64,000 nucleotides of DNA from PFJX01 sp031426815 (GCA_031426815.1 JASJPG010000059.1:1-64000), one strand, 5' to 3'; counted from the stretch's first letter, positions 25,793-33,898 are shown. The notes: generated by a model not told the origin, from the sequence alone. Translations and numbers: made by a program.

Positions 25793-26047
25793 ATGAAATT
25801 AGCCAAACTCGCCCTCGCCCTGACCGCCATCACCCTGCTGTCCTCTCCGGCCTTCGCCGGCGGGATCGAAGACGCCGTGCTGGCCAGCTTTGAACGTGAC
25901 CTGAACTATGAGGCGTCGCACCAAGTCGTGCGGCCGACGGCTCAGGCGGAGATCGACCCGCTGGTCGAGGCGCTACGCGCCGCGCTGGCCAGTCCGGCCA
26001 AACCGGATGCCCACGCGGCTGCGGCGGTCGGCCGCAATGGCGGTTGA
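25793..26047 (+). CDS. Small secreted protein under sigma-54 control
   Basis: 84 residues from the ATG at 25793, with AAAGGA about 10 bases upstream. Signal peptide KLAKLALALTAITLLSSPAFA; mature part of about 60 residues, no Cys, beginning GGIEDAVLASFERDL with Ala/Pro-rich remainder. Not a known family to me. The gene is the first behind the sigma-54 promoter and divergent from the activator, so it is probably that activator's main target. A hairpin (AACAGCCCG/CGGGTTGTT) lies downstream. Confidence 0.6.
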   Translation: MKLAKLALALTAITLLSSPAFAGGIEDAVLASFERDLNYEASHQVVRPTAQAEIDPLVEALRAALASPAKPDAHAAAAVGRNGG

Positions 26048-26189
26048 ACCCGGATCGCCGGTTCATCGAGTTGACCGACATCAACCACCATCGCGCTTTG
26101 CCTCGTTATAAAGAACAGCCCGCACCCGGACCAGAGGGTCGGGTTGTTCCGTTCATCCATTCCTCGATCTCACCGAAAGGTAGCGTGCC

Positions 26190-26516
26190 ATGGCCGCCCC
26201 CCTGTTGGTCGAAATCGGGCGCTTCACCGAGTCCTTCATCCGCAAAATCGACCTTGTCAGCGCCGGCACCGTGCCGCGGCGCGTGGCTGCGCTGATGAGC
26301 ATGCTGGTGGCGCGCCATGGCATCGCGATAGGGGAAAACGAGGCGCGTCTGCCGTTCAGGCTGACGCTGGAACAGATCAGCTCCATTGTCGACAGCCGGC
26401 TCGAAACCGTGGCCCGTGTGCTCGCCGAGTGGAAGCGCCAGGGCTGGTTGCGCATCGACGTCGATGGCTTTCATTTTGGGCAACTAGACCAACTGGCGGC
26501 CCTGCTCGCGGATTAG
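26190..26516 (+). CDS. Crp/Fnr-type DNA-binding domain without sensor domain
   Basis: 108 residues. It starts at what would be the dimerisation helix of a Crp protein (FTESFIRKIDLVSAGTVPRRVAALMSMLVARHG) and continues with the winged helix: LPFRLTLEQISSIVDSRLETVARVLAEWKRQGWL. The cyclic-nucleotide-binding beta-roll is missing, and an in-frame TAG nine bases upstream shows it is not simply mis-started. AAAGG lies before the ATG. It could be a constitutive DNA-binding protein or a competitor of full-length Fnr-like factors. It follows the small secreted-protein gene on the same strand. Confidence 0.8.
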   Translation: MAAPLLVEIGRFTESFIRKIDLVSAGTVPRRVAALMSMLVARHGIAIGENEARLPFRLTLEQISSIVDSRLETVARVLAEWKRQGWLRIDVDGFHFGQLDQLAALLAD

Positions 26517-26575
26517 CGAGGCGCCCGGGCTGACAGCGGGGCGGTGTTCCCGGCCATGAGCCCCAGCGGCACGAG

Positions 26576-26956
26576 CTATACGGAGTGGGCGGTCATGTCC
26601 CTGATGGCCGGGAGGATCGACTCCCACCAGACGCGCTCGGCCTCGGTGCTGGAAAAATCCCGTTTTTTCAGTTTTTTTACCCCCAGGGCGGACAAATCCA
26701 CGCCGCGGGTGGCCTCGATGCCGGCCTGCTTGAGGCAGGCGTGTACGCAATGCAACGGACAGCCATCCAGGGCCAGGATCAGCCGCGGTTGCCTGGCCAC
26801 ACGCAGCAGCGCGGAAACGCCGCCACCGACCCCGGCGATGCAGGACATCTCCGCCAAGCCTTCCCGGTCCAAACGCAATGCGAAATGATTGGCCATCTGC
26901 GCCGCGCTCGAACAGCCGGAGCAGGAATAAACCAGAGGTAAGCCAGCAGGTTTCAT
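26576..26956 (-). CDS. DGC-domain (putative zinc-binding) protein
   Basis: 126 residues. Conserved Cys motifs: YSCSGCSSAAQMANHFALRLDREGLAEMSCIAGVGG, then ILALDGCPLHCVHACL, which contains the DGC triplet that names the family (about residue 64). Probably a cytoplasmic metal or redox-binding protein; the function is unproven. It lies downstream of nrdG on the same strand, separated by a hairpin and a tandem repeat, so it may be transcribed with or apart from the nrd genes. Confidence 0.85.
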   Translation of the reverse strand: MKPAGLPLVYSCSGCSSAAQMANHFALRLDREGLAEMSCIAGVGGGVSALLRVARQPRLILALDGCPLHCVHACLKQAGIEATRGVDLSALGVKKLKKRDFSSTEAERVWWESILPAIRDMTAHSV

Positions 26957-26971
26957 ATTGGGATTGCAATA

Positions 26972-26997
26972 TTAGGCAGCACTCTTAGGCAGCACTC
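26972..26997. repeat. Tandem 13-bp repeat
   Basis: TTAGGCAGCACTC occurs twice in direct, gapless tandem (26972-26984, 26985-26997), just upstream of the DGC gene start. It could be a protein site or a slippage product. Confidence 0.7.
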
Positions 26998-27009
26998 CCG
27001 CTGCACATC

Positions 27010-27031
27010 CCACGATACCTGGTTATCGTGG
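27010..27031 (-). terminator. Hairpin after nrdG
   Basis: CCACGATA and TATCGTGG form a perfect 8-bp stem around CCTGGT, nine bases after the nrdG stop (minus strand). No T-run follows, so it may stabilise the transcript end or terminate weakly. Confidence 0.45.
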
Positions 27032-27039
27032 CCGTTATA

Positions 27040-27735
27040 TTACGGGGATCCGCGCACGGCGAAACAGCGAAAGCGCGTGGCCAGCGCGTCGAGCCCAGCC
27101 CGTTCCCGGTCGCCCGCGCCGATCTCGGGCAACCTCGCCCCGCAACCGGCTGGCCGATGCTCCTGGATCACCAGGCGGTCGGCGCCCGCATTCCGTATCT
27201 CGTCCGATAGCGCCATCAGATCGGCGGCAGACAACAGGTCCGGGTGCCAGGTGCAGCGCAGTTCGTGGTCCACGCCGGATGCCAGGATCAGGCGCAGGCT
27301 CTCGAACACCGCTTCGCCACTGCCGGGGGTGTCGGTTATGTGGGGATAAACGGCGCGCGACGCCTTCACGTCCAGTCCGATCCAGTCGACGAGCGGCAAC
27401 ACCCGCGCCAGGCGTTGCGGATACATGCCGGCGCTGTGCAGGCCGATCTGGAACCCCATCGCTTTGGCTTCACGCATGGCGTCGGCGAGCCCGCCTTGCA
27501 GGGTGGGTTCGCCGCCGGAAAACACCACACCGTCGAGCAGGCCACGCCGGCTTTCGAGAAAACGCACCAGGTCCGGCCAGGCATGGCTTTCCGGCCCGTC
27601 CGCCGGCAGCAGATGCGGGTTGTGGCAGTAGGCGCAGCGCCACGGGCAACCCTGGCAGAACAGCACGGCGGCGAGCCGGCCGGGGTAGTCGGTGGTGGTG
27701 AACGGCGTGAAGCCGCCAATGCGCAGCGTGGTCAT
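27040..27735 (-). CDS. nrdG: Anaerobic ribonucleotide reductase activating enzyme NrdG (radical SAM)
   Basis: 231 residues. The radical SAM motif is CPWRCAYCHNP (after LAAVLFCQG), and VVFSGGEPTLQGGL and WIGLDVKA follow, as in NrdG/YjjW-type activases. It begins with TTLRIGGFTPFTTTDYPGRLAAV, typical of the one-subunit activase group. It makes the glycyl radical on NrdD using S-adenosylmethionine and a 4Fe-4S cluster. Here the target Gly is probably on the 65-residue protein coded between nrdD and nrdG. Confidence 0.92.
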   Translation of the reverse strand: MTTLRIGGFTPFTTTDYPGRLAAVLFCQGCPWRCAYCHNPHLLPADGPESHAWPDLVRFLESRRGLLDGVVFSGGEPTLQGGLADAMREAKAMGFQIGLHSAGMYPQRLARVLPLVDWIGLDVKASRAVYPHITDTPGSGEAVFESLRLILASGVDHELRCTWHPDLLSAADLMALSDEIRNAGADRLVIQEHRPAGCGARLPEIGAGDRERAGLDALATRFRCFAVRGSP

Positions 27736-27784
27736 GGCGATAGGCCAGTTGGGATGTCGGCAAAGGATTACCGACCTACTTGGT

Positions 27785-27982
27785 TCAGCCGTGCGTTTGC
27801 GTGTTCAAGCCGCAGCTTGCTTCCCGGTAGAAGCGACGCTCGGCATATTCGCCTTTCTTGCCGGTGTTGAAGCTGGCCACCGGGCGGTGGTAGCCCATCA
27901 CGCGGGTCCACACCTCGCAGGGCTGGCGTTCCTCGTCTTTCAGTTCGATGTCGATCTGGTTGAAGTCGATTGGTGCGTTCAT
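27785..27982 (-). CDS. Separate glycyl-radical segment of anaerobic ribonucleotide reductase
   Basis: 65 residues. The core WTRVMGYHRPVASFNTGK followed by KGEYAERRFY aligns with the C-terminus of ordinary NrdD proteins (RRVCGYLG...FNAGKQEEVKRR in E. coli), so the Gly in VMGY should carry the radical. The large NrdD upstream lacks this motif. The gene has its own Shine-Dalgarno (AAGGAGAC) and ATG, is in another frame from nrdD, and lies 34 bases after it, so it is a real separate subunit, reminiscent of the spare-part protein GrcA for pyruvate formate-lyase. Whether it works by docking to NrdD is inference. Confidence 0.82.
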   Translation of the reverse strand: MNAPIDFNQIDIELKDEERQPCEVWTRVMGYHRPVASFNTGKKGEYAERRFYREASCGLNTQTHG

Positions 27983-28016
27983 GGTGTCTCCTTGGTTTGA
28001 GGGGGGTTAAGGGGTT

Positions 28017-30050
28017 TCAGGCGGCCTTGAGTTGGCGTTTTTTCGCCAGAATTTCGGCATCGCACTTCGGGCAGAACTTGTGCTCGCCGGAGAGATAGCC
28101 GTGGGTCGGGCAGATCGAGAAGGTCGGCGTGATGGTGATGTAGGGCAGGCGGAAATTGGTCAGCGCCCGCTTGACCAGGGTCTTGCAGGCCTCGACGCTG
28201 GAGATGCGTTCGTTCATGTACAGATGCAGCACGGTGCCGCCGGTGTATTTCGCCTGCAAGGCTTCCTGACGGGAGAGCGCCTCGAACGGGTCGTCGGTCC
28301 AGCCCACCGGCTGTTGCGATGAATTGCTGTAATAGGGCTGCTCGGCCGTGCCGGCCTGCAGGATGTCGGGCCAGCGCTTGCGGTCCTCCTTGGCGAAGCG
28401 GTAGGTGGTGCCCTCGGCCGGGGTAGCTTCCAGGTTGTAGAGGTGGCCGGTGGCCTCCTGGAATTCGACCATGCGGGCGCGGACGTGGTCGAGCAGGCGA
28501 CAGGCGAAAGCGTGGCCCCAGTCCGAGGTGAGGTCGTGTGCGTCGTCGCTGAAGTTGCGGATCATCTCGTTGATGCCGTTGACGCCCAGCGTCGAGAAAT
28601 GATTGCGCAGGGTGCCGAGGTAACGCTTGGTGTACGGGAACAGGCCCTGGTCCATCAGGCCCTGGATCACCTTGCGCTTGATTTCCAAGCTGTCGCGGCC
28701 CATTTCCAGCAGGACGTCCAGGCGCGCCAGCAGGCCTGCCTCGTCACCTTTGTGCAGATAGCCCAGGCGGGCGCAGTTGACCGTGACCACCCCCAGGCTG
28801 CCGGTCTGCTCGGCGCTGCCGAACAAGCCGTTGCCGCGCTTGAGCAATTCGCGCAGGTCGAGCTGCAAACGGCAGCACATGGAACGCACCATGTTCGGCT
28901 TCAACTCCGAGTTCACGAAGTTCTGGAAATAGGGCAGGCCGTACTTGGCGGTCATGTCGAACAGCCGGTCGGCATTCTCGGAATCCCAGGGGAAGTCCGG
29001 CGTGATGTTGTAGGTGGGGATCGGGAAGGTGAAGGCGCGGCCCTTGGCGTCGCCAGCGGTCATCACCTCGATGTAGGCGCGGTTGATCATGTCCATCTCG
29101 ACCTGCAGCTCGCCGTAGCTGAATGGCATCTCCACACCGCCGATGATCGGGATCTGCTCCTTCAGGTCGTCCGGGCAGGTCCAGTCGAAGGTCAGGTTGG
29201 TGAACGGCGTCTGCGTGCCCCAACGCGATGGCACGTTGAGGTTGTAGACCAGCTCCTGGATGGCCTGGCGCACCGCGTCGTAACCCAGTTTGTCTTTGCG
29301 GATAAACGGCGCCATGTAGGTGTCGAACGACGAGAACGCCTGCGCGCCGGCCCACTCGTTCTGCAGCGTGCCGAGGAAGTTGACGATCTGGCCGACGGCG
29401 GAGGACATGTGCTTGGGCGGGCCGGCCTCGACCTTGCCGGGCACGCCGTTGAGGCCCTCGTGCAGCAGGGTGCGCAGCGACCAGCCGGCGCAGTAGCCAG
29501 CCAGCATGTCGAGGTCGTGGATATGTATGTCGCCCTCTCGGTGGGCCTCGCCCACTTCCGCGGCATAGACGTGCGACAGCCAGTAGTTGGCGGTGACTTT
29601 GCCGGAGACGTTCAGGATCAGACCGCCCAGCGAGTAGCCCTGGTTCGCGTTGGCATTGACACGCCAGTCCTGGCGGTTGAGGTATTCGTTGATCGACGAT
29701 TCGACGTCGACCAGGGTCTTGCGGTCGGCGCGCAGCTTGGCGTGCTGCTCGCGATAGACGATGTAGGCGCGGGCGGTCTTCAGGTGGTTGGCGGCGATCA
29801 GGGTCTGCTCCACCACGTCCTGAATCTGCTCGATGGCGGGCGGCTGGCCATGAAAGCGATGGATCAACACCTTGGTGGCCTGGGCGGTGAGCAGGTCGGC
29901 TTCGTCGGCGCCAAACTCGCCGGAAACCTGGCCTGCGCGCAGTAGCGCCGCACGAATTTTCTGGGCATCGAACGCCACGCGGCGGCCATCGCGTTTGATG
30001 GCCTCGCGCGGCAATGTAAGAACGGACTGGGGTGGTACGGGCTCGGTCAT
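28017..30050 (-). CDS. nrdD: Anaerobic ribonucleoside-triphosphate reductase, large subunit without glycyl-radical tail
   Basis: 677 residues. An N-terminal ATP-cone (KRDGRRVAFDAQKIRAALLRAG, about residues 15-105) is followed by the ten-stranded barrel with GDIHIHDLDMLAGYCAGWSL, NEWAGAQAFSS, LGVVTVNCARLGYL and the C-terminal zinc site CPTHGYLSGEHKFCPKC. It makes dNTPs without oxygen, in the cytoplasm. It ends right after the zinc site, where other NrdD proteins continue with RVxGY; that piece is on the next gene. NrdR-like boxes lie in its promoter region. Start: ATG at 30050 with GGAGAC upstream. Confidence 0.94.
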   Translation of the reverse strand: MTEPVPPQSVLTLPREAIKRDGRRVAFDAQKIRAALLRAGQVSGEFGADEADLLTAQATKVLIHRFHGQPPAIEQIQDVVEQTLIAANHLKTARAYIVYREQHAKLRADRKTLVDVESSINEYLNRQDWRVNANANQGYSLGGLILNVSGKVTANYWLSHVYAAEVGEAHREGDIHIHDLDMLAGYCAGWSLRTLLHEGLNGVPGKVEAGPPKHMSSAVGQIVNFLGTLQNEWAGAQAFSSFDTYMAPFIRKDKLGYDAVRQAIQELVYNLNVPSRWGTQTPFTNLTFDWTCPDDLKEQIPIIGGVEMPFSYGELQVEMDMINRAYIEVMTAGDAKGRAFTFPIPTYNITPDFPWDSENADRLFDMTAKYGLPYFQNFVNSELKPNMVRSMCCRLQLDLRELLKRGNGLFGSAEQTGSLGVVTVNCARLGYLHKGDEAGLLARLDVLLEMGRDSLEIKRKVIQGLMDQGLFPYTKRYLGTLRNHFSTLGVNGINEMIRNFSDDAHDLTSDWGHAFACRLLDHVRARMVEFQEATGHLYNLEATPAEGTTYRFAKEDRKRWPDILQAGTAEQPYYSNSSQQPVGWTDDPFEALSRQEALQAKYTGGTVLHLYMNERISSVEACKTLVKRALTNFRLPYITITPTFSICPTHGYLSGEHKFCPKCDAEILAKKRQLKAA

Positions 30051-30074
30051 GTTGTCTCCTGTTTTGGCATCAAG

Positions 30075-30121
30075 ACACTATCGGTAGCGTCTGATCAACA
30101 GATTAACAACATATATAGTTG
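30075..30121 (-). promoter_or_regulatory. Pair of NrdR-box-like sites upstream of nrdD
   Basis: ACACTATCGGTAGCGT (30075-30090) and ACAACATATATAGTTG (30106-30121) each match about 12 of 16 positions of the NrdR box ACACWATATATWGTGT. Their starts are 31 bp apart, three helical turns, as in known NrdR-regulated promoters. They lie 25-71 bases before the nrdD start. Confidence 0.7.
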
Positions 30122-30326
30122 ATGCAGCTATCCATCTGTCGCGATTTTTGTTTTCCTTGCCTTAGGTCAAGTGGGTGGGGGCGATTCATGAAGCCATCCG
30201 TTCTGCCGCATTTGGATAAGGCCTGTAGTGGCTACTCTTATCCCGGCAAAGGACTACAAACCCGACTAGATTTGTCTGGTATTGGCGCTATGTTTAAGTT
30301 GTGTTTCCACTTGATAGGAGTCAGAC

Positions 30327-30557
30327 ATGGCCGACCAAATCCAGATTGCTATCGACCGGGACGTTCTTGAGCGACTGCAACAGCTCATGGTCCCTCCCAT
30401 AAGCGACCCTAACGCGGTCATCAGATCTTTGCTTTATCACGATGGGCATGCCAGTCGTGCTGCCGTCGCGCTGGAAGCGGATGAGCACCACTTCACCTTT
30501 GCTCAGGAACTTGAACGCTCCAGTCAGGGCATTTACGAGTGTGGCGGTGGGACTTGA
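30327..30557 (+). CDS. Small protein of unknown function (possibly ribbon-helix-helix)
   Basis: 76 residues, no signal peptide. The start (DQIQIAIDRDVLERLQQLM...DPNAVIRSLLYHDGH) looks like a beta-strand followed by two helices, the shape of RHH DNA-binding proteins, but no family is certain. AGGAG lies eight bases before the ATG. It stands alone, divergent from nrdD and facing the molybdenum enzyme gene, with about 275 bases of AT-richer sequence upstream. Confidence 0.5.
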   Translation: MADQIQIAIDRDVLERLQQLMVPPISDPNAVIRSLLYHDGHASRAAVALEADEHHFTFAQELERSSQGIYECGGGT

Positions 30558-30667
30558 GCTCACGCGGTAGCCGTCAGTAGCGGAACCAAAAAAATTCAAT
30601 TGACCGGCCACTCCCCATGGTGAGCGATCTCTTGTAAGCGGGCCAATATGAGTTAACGGTCTTGAAA

Positions 30668-33025
30668 TTATTGGGGAGAAATAGTGTATGTACCCTGTTT
30701 GGTGCTAAGCGACACGCTTTCGATACTAAAAGTCGGAAGCGAGGTGACTTGGCAGGGAAAATTGCGCAAGCTGTTCGACCCCACCACCGGGTCGAAGCAT
30801 TCGCCGTCGATCAGACGGTTGGCATCCCCCGCCCCATCCGCGTATTGCCACCAGCCGTACTGAGCGCACACCACTTCGGGCGCGAGGTGCCGATCGAGCC
30901 GGGCGCGGGCGCGCATGCTGCCCATCGACGTGGTCACTTCCAGCCAGTCGCCGTCGCGGATGCCGCGCGCGACCGCAGTTTCCGGGTGAATCTCAACCAG
31001 GGGTTCGGGCATGCGCTTGCGCAGTGAAGGCTGGTTGCGCTGCTGGCTATGGCAGTACTGCGGCCACTTGGCGGTGGTCAGGGTGAGCGGAAAACGCGAG
31101 TCGTGCGGCACGTTGGGGGCGACAAAATCAGGTAACTGGTCCAGGCCGACAGCGCGCAGACGCTCGCTGTGCAATTCCAGCCGCCTACTGGGGGTGGCGA
31201 AGCCGCTCTGCTCGTATTTGCGGTAACGGGTTTCCAAAGCCAGGTTGATGCCGCCCGGCGCGGCGCGCAGGGCTTCCGGGGTGAGGCCAGCCGGCGCCAG
31301 CATCTGCGCCAGGGCCGCTTCCGGGTCGCCTCCGAAGAACTGATCGGCCAGGCCCAGGCGCTTGGCCAGTTCGAACACGATCCAGGTGTCCGACTGGCTC
31401 TCGCCTTGCGGTGGTGCCAAGGCCGGGCGCAGTTGCACCTGGGCCTCCGCCGCCGCGCTGACCTGGAAGCCGGCTTGCAGGCCTTCGCGTTCCCAGGCGC
31501 TGCACACCGGCAACAGGAGGTCGGCGTAGCGCGCGGTCGGGGTCTCGACCAATTCGGTCAGGGCGAAGAAATCAAGTTGTTCCAGGGCCGCCTGCGTCAG
31601 TCGGGTATTGGGCTTGGAAAGCAAAAAGTTGCTGCCGAAGGAGATAAAACAGGTGACCGGATAGGGTTCGCCTTCCACCACGGCGCGGAACAGATCGCGG
31701 CTGGCGATCCAACCTTTTTGCGGCGGCCCTTGCGGACGTTCGTCCATCCCCAGCGTGAGCGCCCGTTCCTCCGGCGTGACCCAGCCGAAGCCCGTGACAT
31801 CGGCTACTGAGGGTTTGCTGAACCAGACGTTGCCGCCGGGCGTGTCCAGGCAGCCGGTCAGGCTGTAGAGCGCGGCGATGGCGCGGCCGCTCTGGGTGGC
31901 GTTGCTGTGCTGGCAGGTGCCGGTCCAGGTGAAGAATGATAGTGGCAGGTTGTCAGCGATCAGGTTCGCTGCAGCCTCGACCTGCTCAGCGGGGATGCCG
32001 GTCGATTCCGCGACACGAGCGGTGGGCCAGGCGCGGCAGCGTTCGGCGAGGCGTTCGAATACAGGACGGCAGGTGATCGCACCGCGCAGCGTCTGTACCG
32101 AGTAACGTCCAGACAAAGCTAGGCGGGTTTCCGGAGCGGCATTGGGCGGGTGCGGCGGGCAGGGCAGGGCGGCGCCCATCGCCTCGTCCCAGGCCAGGGG
32201 GCGCCCCGCATCACCGTCCGCGTGCAGATCGGCTTCGCTCAGCGGGCGGCCATCGTCCTCTGCCACCAGGAAGGGGGAATCGCTCCAGCGCAGTAAAAAG
32301 TCGCGGTCGTAGCGCCCTGATTCGATCAGCAAATGGGCCAAGCCGAGCGCCAACGCGCCATCGCTGCCGGGATGCGGGCGCAGCCACAGGTCGGCGGCTG
32401 CGGCCAGGCCGGCGCGGCGCGGATCGACCACGATCAACCTGGCGCCGCGTTTCTGCGCCTGCCGCACCGCCGTCGCCTGCGCCAGCCAGGAGGTGGCCGG
32501 GTTGAAGCCCCACAACAGGATGCAGCCAGTCTGTTGGTAATCCGGCATGCCGATACCGGCGCCGAAGGTGTAGGCCGGGGCGAAATCCTTGTGCCAGTTG
32601 CAGTTCTCAGTGGCGAAGACCAGGTTGGGACTGTGACAGGCGTGGGCCAGACGGTGGACCCAGGCGAAGCTGTCGGCCACCGCCGTGCCGCTTGGCGTGG
32701 CCACGCCGAAAGCCAGCGACAGGGGGGCTTTGGTCATTGCGGCGCGCATCTTGCCCGCGACCAGGTCGAGGGCTTCGTCCCAGCAAATCCGCTCCCAGCC
32801 CGGATCGGCCTCACCCTTGGATCGAGTGCGGCGAAGCGGATGCAGGATGCGATCCGGGGCATACACCGCTTCCGGCGCCGCCTTCGCCTTGACACACAAC
32901 GCTTGGCCGGTGGGATGCGCCGGGTCGGGATCGACCCGGGTCAATATGCCGTCCACTACCGTGCCCACGCAGCCACAGCGGGAGACACACAGGGCGCAGT
33001 AACCATGGCGTAGTTCAGTCGTCAT
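30668..33025 (-). CDS. Molybdopterin-dependent oxidoreductase, DMSO-reductase family, cytoplasmic
   Basis: 785 residues from the ATG at 33025. N-terminal Fe-S motif CALCVSRCGC with Cys10, 13, 17 and a further Cys44 (QALCVK). Cys143 in ATENCNWHKD is a candidate Mo ligand. The domains follow the family order and end with the molydop-binding region (LTTAKWPQYCHSQQRNQPSLRK, DGDWLEVTTSMGSMRARA). There is no Tat leader and no electron-transfer subunit nearby, so the enzyme is probably cytosolic, with nitrate, formate or another substrate; the substrate cannot be told. The HPP membrane protein gene upstream on the same strand, a family tied to nitrite transport in plants and cyanobacteria, makes nitrogen metabolism plausible. 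Confidence 0.85.
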   Translation of the reverse strand: MTTELRHGYCALCVSRCGCVGTVVDGILTRVDPDPAHPTGQALCVKAKAAPEAVYAPDRILHPLRRTRSKGEADPGWERICWDEALDLVAGKMRAAMTKAPLSLAFGVATPSGTAVADSFAWVHRLAHACHSPNLVFATENCNWHKDFAPAYTFGAGIGMPDYQQTGCILLWGFNPATSWLAQATAVRQAQKRGARLIVVDPRRAGLAAAADLWLRPHPGSDGALALGLAHLLIESGRYDRDFLLRWSDSPFLVAEDDGRPLSEADLHADGDAGRPLAWDEAMGAALPCPPHPPNAAPETRLALSGRYSVQTLRGAITCRPVFERLAERCRAWPTARVAESTGIPAEQVEAAANLIADNLPLSFFTWTGTCQHSNATQSGRAIAALYSLTGCLDTPGGNVWFSKPSVADVTGFGWVTPEERALTLGMDERPQGPPQKGWIASRDLFRAVVEGEPYPVTCFISFGSNFLLSKPNTRLTQAALEQLDFFALTELVETPTARYADLLLPVCSAWEREGLQAGFQVSAAAEAQVQLRPALAPPQGESQSDTWIVFELAKRLGLADQFFGGDPEAALAQMLAPAGLTPEALRAAPGGINLALETRYRKYEQSGFATPSRRLELHSERLRAVGLDQLPDFVAPNVPHDSRFPLTLTTAKWPQYCHSQQRNQPSLRKRMPEPLVEIHPETAVARGIRDGDWLEVTTSMGSMRARARLDRHLAPEVVCAQYGWWQYADGAGDANRLIDGECFDPVVGSNSLRNFPCQVTSLPTFSIESVSLSTKQGTYTISPQ

Positions 33026-33048
33026 AGTGCATTCCGGATCCTGATCAA

Positions 33049-33792
33049 TTATGGATTGTCGACCCTCTCCCGCATCACCGGCCGAGGGGGCAGATGGGCA
33101 TGATTCATCGCCAGATGATAAATCCGCAGCAGGTCTTCTTCTGTAATGTCGATAAAGGAATCGATCTGTGACAGGGCGTAAACCAGATCGCTGTGCGCAA
33201 TCATCGCTTTCTCTTCGATTTCCGCGGGCATGCAGGTTGGGTTCAATTTCGCTATCCGGAGTGGATAACGGCGGTGCTGGAATGGCGCGTTGAACAGCAT
33301 GGCCACGCTCAACAGCACCATCACATTGAGCAACAGGGGTACCACCAGGTAGGCATAACCCAGTGCATGCACCGTTTCCCCGCCCATCACCACCGCCAGC
33401 GCCGCCGCCCCGCCCGGCGGGTGCAGGCAGCGCAGGTAGTACATCGCGGTAATGGACAGCGCCACCGCCACCGCCGCGGCCGTCAATGTGTCGTGGATGA
33501 GCAGGACGCAGGTGATGCCGATGGCGGAAGACAGTATGTGCCCGCCAAGCACGGGCCAGGGTTGCGACAGGGGGCTGTGCGGCGCGGCGAACAAGAGTAC
33601 AGCGGAGGCGCCCATTGAGGTGACGACCAGGGCGGTTCCCTGCCCACCCAGCACGCCGTGGCTGATGATCAGTACCCCGAGGATGCCGAGAAAGGCGCCG
33701 ATGGCTGAGAGCAGCTTCTCGACATGGCTGGCTGGATGTGGGTCCTGGCCGGCCCAGCGGCTCCACATTTTCACGATGTTCATTCCATCCAC
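33049..33792 (-). CDS. HPP-family integral membrane protein
   Basis: 247 residues. The HPP motif CLHPPGGAAAL lies in a block of about four to five membrane segments (LLSAIGAFLGILGVLIISHGVL, ALVVTSMGASAVLLFAAP, VLGGHILSSAIGITCVLLIHD, VVPLLLNVMVLLSVAMLFN). A C-terminal cytoplasmic region of about 70 residues follows. HPP proteins have been linked to nitrite transport in chloroplasts and cyanobacteria (family knowledge). It lies 23 bases before the molybdenum enzyme gene on the same strand and is divergent from a LysR regulator. Confidence 0.85.
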   Translation of the reverse strand: MDGMNIVKMWSRWAGQDPHPASHVEKLLSAIGAFLGILGVLIISHGVLGGQGTALVVTSMGASAVLLFAAPHSPLSQPWPVLGGHILSSAIGITCVLLIHDTLTAAAVAVALSITAMYYLRCLHPPGGAAALAVVMGGETVHALGYAYLVVPLLLNVMVLLSVAMLFNAPFQHRRYPLRIAKLNPTCMPAEIEEKAMIAHSDLVYALSQIDSFIDITEEDLLRIYHLAMNHAHLPPRPVMRERVDNP

Positions 33793-33846
33793 CTCTCTCG
33801 AATAGGGGTGAGCGCAGTGTATGAGCTCGAACTTATATTCGACAAA

Positions 33847-33871
33847 CGATATTTATTGACGATTAATATCG
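33847..33871. promoter_or_regulatory. LysR-type binding site (7-bp arms, T-N11-A)
   Basis: CGATATT (33847-33853) and AATATCG (33865-33871) form a perfect inverted repeat with an 11-base spacer, giving the T-N11-A box of LysR regulators. It lies in the 106-base divergent gap between the HPP gene and the LysR gene. Confidence 0.8.
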
Positions 33872-33898
33872 GATTATTGAATGTAATTGGGATGATTG

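Noticed and set aside
27983..28016. Readthrough or frameshift joining nrdD with the small glycyl-radical gene
   Set aside because: The frames differ, NrdD ends with TGA, and the small gene has its own strong Shine-Dalgarno and ATG. No slippery sequence or recoding structure is evident, so two proteins are more likely.
28443..29945. Open frame of 500 codons opposite nrdD
   Set aside because: Antisense shadow of nrdD with no ribosome-binding site or recognisable domain; nrdD is secured by its ATP-cone and zinc site.
33026..33766. Upstream extension of the molybdenum enzyme to about 1032 residues
   Set aside because: The extension overlaps the HPP gene in another frame and has shadow composition. 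The ATG at 33025 starts just before the Fe-S motif at residue 10, as in relatives without leader.
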